The notes: a model not told the origin generated them from the letters alone. A stretch of 64,000 nt of DNA from Bacillus sp. FJAT-22090 (GCF_001278755.1 NZ_CP012601.1:4030154-4094153); one strand, 5' to 3'; numbered from the stretch's first letter, positions 32,064-40,962 are shown. Numbers and translations are program-made.

Positions 32064-32732
32064 ATGAAATTTCTACTTACATCTGCAGGCATCAATAACA
32101 AAAGCATACATGACGCGTTGGTTGACATGCTGGACAAACCGATTGCCGAGTCTAGCGCCTTGTGCATTCCCACCGCGATGTACGGACACCCCTGGGTCGG
32201 CCCCGGCGTCAATGCCTGGCAGTTCATCAGCGGGAATTCCGAGAATCCCATGGTCGACCTGGGCTGGAAGTCCGTCGGCGTGCTGGAGCTCACAGCGCTG
32301 CCAAGCATCGACGAAGACCGCTGGGTGCCGCTGGTTCGGGAGACGGACGTCCTGCTGGTGGCTGGCGGCGACGCCCTCTACCTGTGCCACTGGATGCGGC
32401 AATCCGGGCTGGCAGACCTCTTGCCGTCGCTGCACGCAGTCTATGTGGGAATGAGTGCTGGGAGCATGGTGATGGCACCTAACATCGGGGAATACTTCGT
32501 TGGCTGGACTCCACCCAATGGTGGTGATGAAACGCTGAGTCTGGTCGACTTTGCAATGTTTCCGCACCTGGATCACGAGATGCTGCCGGGAAACACGATG
32601 GCTGCTGCAGAGAGATGGGCCGATGGGATGCAAGGGCCGGCGTATGCAATTGATGATCAAACCGCTATCAAAGTAATCGATGGAGCGGTCGAAGTTGTAT
32701 CCGAAGGGCATTGGAAACTGTTTACGCCATGA
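32064..32732 (+). CDS. pepE: Peptidase S51 family protein (dipeptidase E-like), GC-rich, probably transferred
   Basis: 222 residues. The serine elbow VGMSAGSMVM (Ser near residue 134), the preceding AGGDALYLCHWM strand and a downstream FPHLDHEMLPG His region fit the aspartyl-dipeptidase/cyanophycinase fold of family S51. The gene is far richer in G and C than its neighbours, especially 32120-32500, where four other frames are also open, as is usual for GC-rich DNA. The first 50 bases and last 150 bases are less GC-rich. AGAGGAG precedes the ATG. A transposase fragment lies 13 bp downstream. Acquisition from a high-GC donor is inferred. Confidence 0.8.
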   Translation: MKFLLTSAGINNKSIHDALVDMLDKPIAESSALCIPTAMYGHPWVGPGVNAWQFISGNSENPMVDLGWKSVGVLELTALPSIDEDRWVPLVRETDVLLVAGGDALYLCHWMRQSGLADLLPSLHAVYVGMSAGSMVMAPNIGEYFVGWTPPNGGDETLSLVDFAMFPHLDHEMLPGNTMAAAERWADGMQGPAYAIDDQTAIKVIDGAVEVVSEGHWKLFTP

Positions 32733-32745
32733 CCTTACTATGCTG

Positions 32746-32835
32746 CTAGCTTCTTGGGTACAATCTCGAATGCACCGAGTACTTCAGATCAATGTTGAGG
32801 TATTCATCGGGATTCAGTTCAAGTACCAGTAAATA
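32746..32835 (-). pseudogene. IS630-type transposase, C-terminal fragment
   Basis: The minus strand reads ELNPDEYLNIDLK followed by YSVHSRLYPRS and a stop. ELNPDEYLN with a following DLK is the conserved end of IS630/Tc1-type DDE transposases, containing the final acidic residue of the triad. The rest of the gene is gone; upstream the frame dissolves into host-like AT-rich DNA. It marks an old insertion next to pepE. Confidence 0.65.
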
Positions 32836-32850
32836 TACTTTTTAATTTGA

Positions 32851-32891
32851 TTCTAATTTCGTAAAAACTATTACGAAATTAGAATTTTTTT
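32851..32891. terminator. Perfect-stem terminator between the IS relic and degV
   Basis: Fourteen-bp stem TTCTAATTTCGTAA / TTACGAAATTAGAA with a six-base loop and a T run on the plus strand. It has A-rich DNA on the other side, so it may work both ways. The rest of the gap to degV shows nothing further. Confidence 0.75.
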
Positions 32892-33079
32892 ATTGGTGTG
32901 ATATTTTCCCACCAGAGTTCACGCGTACCCTAAGAAGTGTGTTCTCTTCAGACTAATGTAGCATTGTATGAAATTGAAGTCTTTCAAAGTTTAAAAATTT
33001 CCGAAAATTTAAAGAATGATTTTCCCTTTTAGTGTATAGTTAGAGTAAACCATAGTGTGTTAACTGGAGGGTCGTACAA

Positions 33080-33931
33080 TTGAGTAGGATTATTTTATCG
33101 ACAGAGAGTGGAGCGGATTTACCAAAAGATTTAGCTGACAAACATACTGTTCAGGTGGTGCCGATGCATGTCATCATGGATGGACATGACTATTTAGATG
33201 GTGATCTATCCGTAAAAGAAATTTATGACTTTCATAATCGCACAAAAAAGATACCATCTACAACGGCCACTAATGTTCATGAATATCAAGAATTTTTTAC
33301 GAGAATTAGAGAAAATTTTCCTGATAGCATCATTATTCACATTGGTTATACATCAAAAGCATCTTCTTCCTTTCAAAATGCGTTAATTGCGGCAGAAGAT
33401 TTTAAAGATCTTTTCTTAATTGATGCTTTGAATGTTACTGGTGGATTAACTGCAATTGTGATGGATGCTGTTACTATGCTAGAGAAAGAACCTGCAATTG
33501 AACCTTTACAATTCATAGAAAAAATAAAATCAAAGGTTCCTAAATCAAGACTGGCCTTCGTACCCGGCAGCTTAGAATTTTTAAGAGCTGGTGGACGCGT
33601 TAGTAATATTGCTTACCTCGGCGGGGCATTGTTAAAAATAAAACCTTGTATTGAATTAATAGAAGGGAATCTTGTTTCAATTAGAAAATACCGTGGGGAA
33701 ATGAGTGGAGTTGCCGAAAAACTCATGCGAGATTATTTAAATCAATATAATATTGATAGAGAACGACTTTATTTTATATACTCAATCGGACTCAGTGAAA
33801 GTATCAAGCAGCGGATGAATGAAATCGCAAATCAATCAGGTTTTGAAAATGTAATATGGATTCAAGCAGGCGCTATGATTTCTACTCACTCTGGACCTGG
33901 GGGTTTCGGCATTGCAGGTCTTGAACATTAG
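33080..33931 (+). CDS. DegV family fatty-acid-binding protein
   Basis: 283 residues from TTG 33080, eight bases after TGGAGGG. DegV/FakB proteins bind a fatty acid and present it to the FakA kinase. Opening ILSTESGADLPKDLA, IPSTTATNVHEY, and GYTSKASSSFQNAL match the family's lipid-binding segments. A second DegV gene or fakA is not in this window. Own terminator-like hairpin follows. Confidence 0.92.
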   Translation: MSRIILSTESGADLPKDLADKHTVQVVPMHVIMDGHDYLDGDLSVKEIYDFHNRTKKIPSTTATNVHEYQEFFTRIRENFPDSIIIHIGYTSKASSSFQNALIAAEDFKDLFLIDALNVTGGLTAIVMDAVTMLEKEPAIEPLQFIEKIKSKVPKSRLAFVPGSLEFLRAGGRVSNIAYLGGALLKIKPCIELIEGNLVSIRKYRGEMSGVAEKLMRDYLNQYNIDRERLYFIYSIGLSESIKQRMNEIANQSGFENVIWIQAGAMISTHSGPGGFGIAGLEH

Positions 33932-33998
33932 AAACAGTCCTGAAAAAAACATCCTTTACATTTAAAATTACTTATAATTAGCGGTTATAGTTTTAATC

Positions 33999-34032
33999 AA
34001 AAGCGGATTCCTATATTGGAATCCGCTTTTGA
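33999..34032 (+). terminator. Terminator after degV
   Basis: Thirteen-bp stem AAAAGCGGATTCC / GGAATCCGCTTTT with a six-base loop. The T-tract is part of the stem. Confidence 0.75.
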
Positions 34033-34212
34033 TTTGATAATTTAATAAATACTTACAGATTTTTAAGAGTCGTTATTTTTGCCTTCTTATATGAGAAATG
34101 AAAGAGAATCCTCTATTATGGTAAATAATGAACATTGAACATGATTGACACTTTACGGCAGAATATCCATTCAATAAGTATAAATAAAGGTACAATATAG
34201 AGAAATAAATAC

Positions 34213-34241
34213 TTGACAGAATTCCGAACTCGTTGTAGGAT
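34213..34241 (+). promoter_or_regulatory. Sigma-A promoter for the LTA-synthase-type gene
   Basis: TTGACA at 34213-34218, 17-bp spacer, TAGGAT at 34236-34241, about 95 bp before the start codon. The remainder of the 33932-34336 gap is plain AT-rich sequence. Confidence 0.55.
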
Positions 34242-34336
34242 GTACTAGCTCTATAAAAATTATAGTAAAATTATATTTTACCAAATTAATCTTTTAATGT
34301 AAAACTTAATTATTAAACTAATAGGAGGGTGAATAA

Positions 34337-36307
34337 ATGGAAAATTTAAATAATAATAAAGCTGTCTTTTTAAACAAGTTTTTTGGTTTTTATTTATTTG
34401 CCGTTTTCATGCTATGGATTAAAACATATATCATACAAGTAACACAGTTTAATTTAGGGGTAGAAGGAATCCTTCAACAATTCCTTTTAATTTTGAATCC
34501 ATTGGGTTCAGCTATGTTATTTCTTGGATTTTCATTCATTTTCAAAGGACGGGGGAAATATGCATTACTTGTTGTAATTTATTCTCTTATGTCCATTCTT
34601 TTATATGCAAATGCAGTTTATTATAGATTTTTTAGTGACTTTATTACATTACCAACGATTACTCAAACGCAAAACTTTGGAGACTTAGGCGGCAGTGTTA
34701 TTTCTTTATTAAAACCATACGATATATTGTTCTTTATTGATGTATTTTTGTTGATTTATCTATGGTTATCTAAAAAAATACAAAAAGATAATAGTAGAAT
34801 TAGATACAAAAAAGCAATTGCAGTGATAGCTTTTGCAATAGGAATATCTGCTTTAAATTTAGGACTAGCTAACTTTGATCGTCCACAGTTATTAACTCGT
34901 GGTTTTGATAGAAGCTATATTGTTAAGTATTTAGGAATGTATAACTATACTATTTATGACGCTACTGAAACTATAAAGGCGTCTTCACAAAGGGTTTTAG
35001 CTGATAACGATGATATGACAGAAGTTATTAACTATACAAAATCAAACTATGCGGAACCTAACCAAGAATATTTTGGCGCAGCAAAAGAGATGAACGTCAT
35101 CTATATCCATTTGGAGTCATTCCAAAACTTTTTGATTGACTATAAATTAAACGGTGAAGAAGTAACACCATTCTTAAATTCATTAACTAAAGATCCGAAT
35201 ACACTATACTTTGATAACTTCTTCCATCAAACAGCTCAAGGTAAAACTTCGGATGCTGAATTTATGCTTGAAAACTCTTTATTTGGTTTACCGCAAGGAT
35301 CTGCATTTATTACAAAAGGTCAGAATACGTATCAAGCAGCTCCTGCAATATTAAAAGAGGATGGCTATACATCTGCTGTATTCCATGGTAATAGCGGCAG
35401 TTTCTGGAATCGTAATGAAATTTATAAATCATTTGGCTATGACCATTTCTTTGATGCCAATTATTATGACACTAGTTCTGAAGAAGATATGGCTGAATAT
35501 GGTTTATTGGATAAGCCATTCTTTGAACAATCATTAGATCTAATAAAAACTTTACCTCAACCTTTCTATTCGAAATTTATTACGGTTGGGAACCATTATC
35601 CATATAAAATGAATCAAGACTTAACAACAATTGGTAAAGCTGATACTGGTGATGCAAGTGTAGATGATTATTTCCAAACTGCTCGTTATGCGGATGAAGC
35701 GATCGAACAGTTCATTGGTGAATTACAAAAGTCAGGCTTATATGATAACAGTATGCTTGTTTTTTATGGTGACCATTACGGTATTTCAGAAAATCATAAT
35801 AAAGCCATGGAACAAATCATCGGAAAAGAAGTTACACCTTATGAAACTGCTAATTTACAACGTGTACCATTAATTATTCACGTTCCAGGAATGCAAGGTG
35901 AAGGTGGAGTCAATCATACTTACGGAGGGCAAATTGACCTTCTTCCGACCTTATTACACTTACTTGGAATTGAATCACAAAATTATGTTCAATTTGGTTC
36001 CGACTTATTATCAAAAGAACATAATGAGGTAGTAACGTTTAGAAATGATGATTATGTCAGTCCTACTATCTATTCAATTGATGGGAAATTCTATGATGCT
36101 AAAACTGGTTTACCACTAGATGATAATCAATTAGAAAAAGCGAATGAGTATAAAAAAGTAGTAGATTATAAATTACAATTATCTGATAAAGTTGTGAATG
36201 GTGACTTATTGAGATTCTATACACCGGAAGGTTTTACTAAAGTTGATCCTTCTCAGTACAATTATAATAAGGATATAAAAGAGGAAACTGATAACGAAGA
36301 AAAATAG
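34337..36307 (+). CDS. LTA synthase family sulfatase-fold membrane enzyme
   Basis: 656 residues from ATG 34337 after AGGAGGG. The N-terminal third holds about five membrane helices; the rest is the extracellular alkaline-phosphatase-like domain. Catalytic Thr lies in TAQGKTSDAEFMLENS. HGNSGSFWNRN, VGNHYPYKM and YGDHYGISE supply metal and substrate residues. It would polymerise glycerol-phosphate from phosphatidylglycerol on the outer membrane face, releasing diacylglycerol that DagK recycles. Whether it is the main LtaS or a YfnI/YqgS/YvgJ-type paralogue cannot be told here. Confidence 0.92.
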   Translation: MENLNNNKAVFLNKFFGFYLFAVFMLWIKTYIIQVTQFNLGVEGILQQFLLILNPLGSAMLFLGFSFIFKGRGKYALLVVIYSLMSILLYANAVYYRFFSDFITLPTITQTQNFGDLGGSVISLLKPYDILFFIDVFLLIYLWLSKKIQKDNSRIRYKKAIAVIAFAIGISALNLGLANFDRPQLLTRGFDRSYIVKYLGMYNYTIYDATETIKASSQRVLADNDDMTEVINYTKSNYAEPNQEYFGAAKEMNVIYIHLESFQNFLIDYKLNGEEVTPFLNSLTKDPNTLYFDNFFHQTAQGKTSDAEFMLENSLFGLPQGSAFITKGQNTYQAAPAILKEDGYTSAVFHGNSGSFWNRNEIYKSFGYDHFFDANYYDTSSEEDMAEYGLLDKPFFEQSLDLIKTLPQPFYSKFITVGNHYPYKMNQDLTTIGKADTGDASVDDYFQTARYADEAIEQFIGELQKSGLYDNSMLVFYGDHYGISENHNKAMEQIIGKEVTPYETANLQRVPLIIHVPGMQGEGGVNHTYGGQIDLLPTLLHLLGIESQNYVQFGSDLLSKEHNEVVTFRNDDYVSPTIYSIDGKFYDAKTGLPLDDNQLEKANEYKKVVDYKLQLSDKVVNGDLLRFYTPEGFTKVDPSQYNYNKDIKEETDNEEK

Positions 36308-36316
36308 ATTCATTTC

Positions 36317-36370
36317 AATAATAGGGGTAAGATATCACAAGAATGCTTTTTTGATATCTTACTCCTTATT
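36317..36370 (+). terminator. Terminator after the LTA-synthase-type gene
   Basis: Long stem AATAGGGGTAAGATATCA / TGATATCTTACTCCTTATT around a T-rich loop. Confidence 0.7.
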
Positions 36371-36392
36371 GATTTGTTTCTTTTTTTTTTAC

Positions 36393-36443
36393 CACATACA
36401 CTCTGCACATTGTGAAGCGGTTGCTTGGTTTAAGTTAATATAG
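36393..36443 (+). pseudogene. Relic of an RlmCD-like 3' end followed by its terminator
   Basis: One frame reads HIHSAHCEAVAWFKLI and stops at TAG 36441-36443. The intact rlmCD gene at 28361 ends [13 protein letters not shown], so nine central residues (HCEAVAW and flanks) agree. No coding body precedes it; a T-run of about ten bases lies upstream. A good terminator starts nine bases later. This is best read as the surviving tail of a lost paralogue. Confidence 0.6.
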
Positions 36444-36451
36444 TAATAAAT

Positions 36452-36489
36452 AAAGAACGAATTCTCGACGGAGGAATTCGTTCTTTTTT
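36452..36489 (+). terminator. Terminator behind the RlmCD-like relic
   Basis: Stem AAAGAACGAATTC / GAATTCGTTCTTT with an eight-to-nine-base loop and T run. The only plus-strand gene it could belong to is the relic just upstream. From here to 36710 I see nothing else. Confidence 0.8.
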
Positions 36490-36710
36490 GCTTGTTAAGG
36501 AGAGTGTGATCGTATCTTATTTTAAAAGAGGGTAACTAACCATATATTAGATGCCTCTTTATGTAGAGTATTATGCTTCAAGCAACGGATTAACAAGGTA
36601 TAGTGTATTTACCTTCGTGAGTACAAGTAATTTTATCAACTAATGAATAAAGACTTTGTTGGCCTATTGAGTCGGTCCTATTAAGAAAAAAATCTCTTAC
36701 AGTTGTTTCA

Positions 36711-37763
36711 TTAAAAAGCTCTTTCCATAAACCAAACGAGTCCAAAGGCTAAGATTGCTACTGAAGCTCCAGGAATCACCCATTTAGCTGGTTTAACAGT
36801 TATTTTCTTTAACCACAGAAGGATAGGGAATACGATAGCTACAATAATCAGTTGTCCAATTTCAATCCCGATATTGAAAGATAATAGAGACGTGGCAAGG
36901 TGACTTCCATCTAATTGCATTTCTGAAAGAATTCCCGCAAAACCAAATCCGTGGATGAGACCAAAGGCAAAGGCAAGCCATGGTTGATGCTTTGAGTCAG
37001 GGTTAAAAATATTAATAAGTGCTACGTAAATAATACTCAACGCAATTGTAGCTTCTACAAATCTACCTGGTAACTGTACGATATCTAATGTTGCAAGAAT
37101 TAGAGTTATACTATGGGCAATCGTAAACGCAGTTACTAAAGTGAATGTATTTTTGATGGTCTTTGCTCCAAATAATAAGCTAATAACAAACAGAATATGA
37201 TCGTAGCCTGTAAAGATATGCTCTAAGCCAAGTAAAAGAAACTGTGTTGCAGTTTGAACAAAACTCACTTCACCGATTTCAAGCTCTCTTGACTCGAAAG
37301 TAAGAACTCCTTCTTGTTGTTTACCATCTAATTTAACCGTTGCATAATTGGCATGACTTGGATCTGAATCATCTAGAAACATATTATAATCTAAGACTAG
37401 CTTTTCAGGGTTGTCTTCTAATTGGTATTTTAGGTTCATGACAGCAAACTGTTTGTCATTAATTGTTTCAACATCAGATGCTTCAAGCGTTCCTTTTACT
37501 TTTACACTATCCGCATAAAGTTCAATACGAGAATTGACATAGTCCTGAACTATTTTCGTGTCAAATTGCTTCTGTGCCATTTCTTGATTCATGGCATGAC
37601 CAAGTTCTGTGAGGTCAACCTTCAGTTCATAATTGATATGATTATCATTAACCTCAATAAGAGAGTAACCTTCACTATTATTGGTATGAGCATAGGCAGA
37701 AGGGGATTGAAGGGTAGTGGTAATTGAAAGTATTAATATAATAATTAAATATATCTTACTCAT
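36711..37763 (-). CDS. HupE/UreJ family membrane protein
   Basis: 350 residues. A signal peptide (cleavage near SAYA-HTN, residue 25) is followed by an extracytoplasmic domain of about 150 residues and then six or so helices. Family motifs HIFTGYDHILFVISLLFG, AHSITLILA and GLIHGFGFAG, rich in His and Asp, are seen. HupE/UreJ relatives are linked to nickel transport, but these long secreted-domain versions are uncharacterised. The gene lies 97 bp after the PHP phosphoesterase gene on the same strand, with a hairpin between them. Confidence 0.85.
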   Translation of the reverse strand: MSKIYLIIILILSITTTLQSPSAYAHTNNSEGYSLIEVNDNHINYELKVDLTELGHAMNQEMAQKQFDTKIVQDYVNSRIELYADSVKVKGTLEASDVETINDKQFAVMNLKYQLEDNPEKLVLDYNMFLDDSDPSHANYATVKLDGKQQEGVLTFESRELEIGEVSFVQTATQFLLLGLEHIFTGYDHILFVISLLFGAKTIKNTFTLVTAFTIAHSITLILATLDIVQLPGRFVEATIALSIIYVALINIFNPDSKHQPWLAFAFGLIHGFGFAGILSEMQLDGSHLATSLLSFNIGIEIGQLIIVAIVFPILLWLKKITVKPAKWVIPGASVAILAFGLVWFMERAF

Positions 37764-37810
37764 AAAATCTACTCCATTTTCAATTGATTCTTTTTAGCAT
37801 TTAATAATGA

Positions 37811-37846
37811 GAAAAGACAAGGAGGGCTGTGTCTCCTCGTCTTTTA
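37811..37846 (-). terminator. Hairpin between the PHP gene and the HupE gene
   Basis: Stem AAAAGAC-AAGGAG / CTCCT-CGTCTTTT in the leftward transcript, ending in TTTTC. It may attenuate rather than fully stop transcription into the HupE gene. Confidence 0.65.
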
Positions 37847-37859
37847 CTAGTTTCCTAGA

Positions 37860-39395
37860 TTATTTAGCAGTTTTGATAAATACAGGATTTGAGTAGAACC
37901 AAAGATCTGTCCATGGATCTTCACCGCGAGGGTCTGTTTCGGGTTCTAGTTGATCCGTGTTCGTACCACGTAAACGAATATAGCTGTCTTTATCAACATT
38001 TTCTAAAGTATAAGAGATTTCAATGTATTCTCCATTTTTTGTCCAATCTTCTTCTGTGAAGCGTTTAACAACTTTCGTAGTTGGGTTTGTCGCAGTTGAA
38101 CGATCTTCTACTTTACCAGTAACTTCACCCATAATTAAGTCAACACGTTTTACTTCTGGTGTATCTCCATTAGCATTTGCGGCATTTGGATCTTTGATGC
38201 GAATTGTTACCGTTACATCTTTAGATTTTCCTGGAATTGTAAGAGTTTCTCCTAAAGTCGCTGAACTTCCTTTAGATTGAGCAAAGATAGGAGATTTTCC
38301 ACCTGCTTGCACTTTCACATCAAGTTCAGAAATTAGGTCACCTGTTGTTACATATACATTCCCACCACGAAGGCTTTCCATAATATCGTCGTAGTCTTTA
38401 TCTGCTTTTACATAAGTTTTTGAATATTCACCAGGCCAGAAGTCACTACCACCATCACGCCAGTTAACATGTGAATCTGAAGTAGCTGTAATCCACCAGT
38501 GTCTTCCTTCACCAAGCATAGAATCCCATAATCCGCCGACTTTAGCAGCCATTTGATCATAACCGCCCATTGTTGGGTAGTTACCATATGAACCACGAGC
38601 ACCATCATCAAGTTCACCATCTGGAGTTAATGCGGCCGCTTGATGGCCAGGAGCACCTTCCATCCCAATGGAGATATTAGGAGCTATATCGTTCCAATTA
38701 CGGAATTCCTCTGGTGTATCTTGCCCCCATTCGCCATCACCTTTTGCTGAACGTGATGGATGGTGAGCGATATGAATTGGCTGCTCGTCCTCATCCAACT
38801 CAGTTAACATATAGTTTAAAGCTTCAATCATTGTAGATTCAGTATCTCTGCTACCATCGTTTGGGTATGGTTCGCGTTTATTAAATTGACTTTCGATATC
38901 ATAAAGAATTTGTGATTCGTTATCTACTTTGGGAATCATCAATGTACTATGGTCTGCAGCAGGTGTATCAAACTCCATTCCATAGAATTGAATTAGTTCT
39001 GGATATGCTTCACGTGATTTTAATAGTTCAGGATAAGCTTGCTCTAAATTTACCTTTGAATGGTTAGGACCACCATGATCCGTTGTCATAACCCATTCGA
39101 GTCCGTATTCTGTTGCTTTTTCTGCATTTTTCACAATTGGGTAAATAGCATCTCCACCTTGAATAGGTGTAGGAGGATTTGTAGAGTTGTCCCAACCAAC
39201 ACTCCATTCGCTATGGACGTGATGATCACCAGCAAGCCAAGTACCGTTACTTTGTTTTACTTCTTCTTGTGTTAATTGGTTTGCAGCTACTGTTTGGCTA
39301 TTTCCATTAGTAGTAAAAGCTTGAGTTGCAAAAGCTGTAGTTGCAAGAACGGTTGTTGCGATTAAAGGAATTGCCTTTTTTGCTCTTTTTTTCAT
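37860..39395 (-). CDS. Secreted PHP-domain phosphoesterase (CehA/McbA family)
   Basis: 511 residues with a clear Sec signal peptide (KKRAKKAIPLIATTVLATTAFATQAF). The metal-binding PHP motifs are GDHHVHSEWS near residue 57, MTTDHGGPNH, the HHPSRSAKGD segment and SDSHVNW. CehA/McbA enzymes hydrolyse aryl esters and phosphate esters; the exact substrate is unknown. A PhoP-type box and a -10 lie upstream, so it is probably made under phosphate limitation to release phosphate outside the cell. It is divergent from pstS. Confidence 0.88.
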   Translation of the reverse strand: MKKRAKKAIPLIATTVLATTAFATQAFTTNGNSQTVAANQLTQEEVKQSNGTWLAGDHHVHSEWSVGWDNSTNPPTPIQGGDAIYPIVKNAEKATEYGLEWVMTTDHGGPNHSKVNLEQAYPELLKSREAYPELIQFYGMEFDTPAADHSTLMIPKVDNESQILYDIESQFNKREPYPNDGSRDTESTMIEALNYMLTELDEDEQPIHIAHHPSRSAKGDGEWGQDTPEEFRNWNDIAPNISIGMEGAPGHQAAALTPDGELDDGARGSYGNYPTMGGYDQMAAKVGGLWDSMLGEGRHWWITATSDSHVNWRDGGSDFWPGEYSKTYVKADKDYDDIMESLRGGNVYVTTGDLISELDVKVQAGGKSPIFAQSKGSSATLGETLTIPGKSKDVTVTIRIKDPNAANANGDTPEVKRVDLIMGEVTGKVEDRSTATNPTTKVVKRFTEEDWTKNGEYIEISYTLENVDKDSYIRLRGTNTDQLEPETDPRGEDPWTDLWFYSNPVFIKTAK

Positions 39396-39434
39396 TTGAA
39401 AGTTCCTCCTAAAATTATTTGTCCAACGGTTTGT

Positions 39435-39488
39435 ATTATAGGAAGTAAATATATATACGAGGTTAATAGAAGGTAAATATAGTGTAAA
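39435..39488 (-). promoter_or_regulatory. PhoP box and -10 for the PHP phosphoesterase gene
   Basis: On the minus strand TTTACA, TTTACC and TTAACC lie at 39488, 39477 and 39466 (5' ends), exactly 11 bp apart, as in Bacillus PhoP boxes. TATAAT (39440-39435) follows 20 bp after the last repeat. Confidence 0.7.
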
Positions 39489-39949
39489 TATTGTGATTTT
39501 TATTAAAAATGATAAAATTCTACTATTTAGTTATAGGGCATAAGGAATAATGTTTATTTTGTATATGAAGATAAAGTATTGCTAATTATAATACAGAAAA
39601 TGGAATTACAAACGGAGACATAAATTATTGGAGTAAAGTATATGGTTTTTCTGCAATAAGAGAAACAAAGGAAAAGATTTGTCCAATAAGTCCCTAAAAT
39701 AAAGCAGGTGGAAAAAAACGACTTATACTCTCCATTTGCTTTTGTGTTTTCATCTAATAATGTTGATATTGATTGGGGGAAAAGGAGGCGACTCCTGTGG
39801 GAAAGCGAGAATTTAATCGATTTTATTTATTAATAAAAAACTGAAATAAATAAGAAGTATTATTATTTCAATTTAAACTCATCATAAGTTATCTCCTTAT
39901 TTAAAATATTTAGCAAAAATTAACACAAAGCATATTGTTATTAATAAAA
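39489..39949. other. Gap between divergent phosphate genes with repeat remnants
   Basis: No gene. Around 39640-39700 a frame reads INYWSKVYGFSAIRETKEK, vaguely like the end of a VOC protein but without support. At 39779-39812 AAGGAGGCGACTCCTGTGGGAA resembles a fragment of common Bacillaceae intergenic palindromes and recalls part of module B at 9.6 kb. Confidence 0.35.
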
Positions 39950-40008
39950 TTTACAATACCTTTACAAATATCGTGTCGAAAATTTACACTATGCAATTAT
40001 TCTAGAAT
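39950..40008 (+). promoter_or_regulatory. PhoP box and -10 for the pst operon
   Basis: TTTACA at 39950, 39961 and 39983, with a degenerate CGTGTC at 39972, gives four positions in strict 11-bp phase. TAGAAT at 40003-40008 is the likely -10. This is the layout of the Pho-regulated pst promoter of Bacillus. Confidence 0.78.
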
Positions 40009-40059
40009 AGACAAAATGCGTCATGGAAAAATTACTAACATATTTCTTGGAGGTAAGAA

Positions 40060-40902
40060 ATGATCAGTTTGAAAAAAGTAAAAATGGGATTATTAATGCT
40101 GTCTATTCTTGCTGTACTATCTGCATGTACAAGCAATAACGATAATGATACACAGGTGTCAGATGGTAGTGGTGCTACAGTATCTATTTCAGGATCTACA
40201 TCTGTAGGGCCGCTTGCTGAAAAATTAGCAGCAAAATATACAGAGGAAGATAATACGAATATTGAAATAAATCAAATTGGTTCTTCTGCGGGAATTACCA
40301 ACGCAATCAGTGGAGTGTCGGAGATAGGGATGTCTTCACGGGATTTAAAAGAAGAGGAAAAAGCGAATGGTTTGAATGAAGTAGTTATTGCTTATGATGG
40401 AATTGTAGTAGTGACTCATCCAAGTAATAAAGTAAAAGACCTTACGATGGAGCAAATAAAGCAGATTTTTACTGGAGAAGTGACGAACTGGAAGGAACTA
40501 GGTGGAAATGACATGGAGATCGTAGTTGTTTCTCGTGAGGATGGATCAGGTTCTCGTGATGCGTTCCAAGAAATAGTTGACTACAGCTCTGGTGAATTAG
40601 TCAGAAGCGCAATTATCGCAAGTGGTAATGGAAATATTAAAACAACTGTTGCGAACAATAAACATGCTGTTGGTTTTATCTCATTTGAATACATCGATGA
40701 ATCGATTTCAACAATCAATGTTAGTGGTGTTGAAGCGAATGCAGAAAATGTTCTACAAGGTAAATACAGTTTGTCTAGACCGTTCTTGTTTGTATATAAA
40801 GAAGGGCAATTAACAGATGCTGGACAACGATTTATAGACTTTATTTTAAGTGAAGATGGACAAATCATTGCAGCTGAAGCAGGAGCAATCCCTGTAAAAT
40901 AA
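40060..40902 (+). CDS. pstS: Phosphate ABC transporter substrate-binding lipoprotein PstS
   Basis: 280 residues from ATG 40060 after TGGAGG. The lipobox LSAC sets the lipid anchor near residue 23. SISGSTSVGPLAEKLA near residue 47, EIGMSSRDLK and SREDGSGSRDAF are phosphate-binding segments of the PstS family. It captures phosphate outside the membrane and delivers it to PstC-PstA. First gene of pstSCAB-phoU under a PhoP box. Confidence 0.97.
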   Translation: MISLKKVKMGLLMLSILAVLSACTSNNDNDTQVSDGSGATVSISGSTSVGPLAEKLAAKYTEEDNTNIEINQIGSSAGITNAISGVSEIGMSSRDLKEEEKANGLNEVVIAYDGIVVVTHPSNKVKDLTMEQIKQIFTGEVTNWKELGGNDMEIVVVSREDGSGSRDAFQEIVDYSSGELVRSAIIASGNGNIKTTVANNKHAVGFISFEYIDESISTINVSGVEANAENVLQGKYSLSRPFLFVYKEGQLTDAGQRFIDFILSEDGQIIAAEAGAIPVK

Positions 40903-40962
40903 ATAACTTTTTAATAGGAAGAAAATAACATAATTTTTAACGGAATCTTGGAGGAGTAAAGA

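Noticed and set aside
32073-32711. Long open frames on both strands overlapping pepE (up to 212 codons)
   Set aside because: They are shadows caused by high GC. Only the S51 frame has family motifs, a ribosome binding site and a natural length.
39640-39700. VOC-like peptide NYWSKVYGF in the PHP-pstS gap
   Set aside because: Too short and without start or second motif. Chance similarity is likely.
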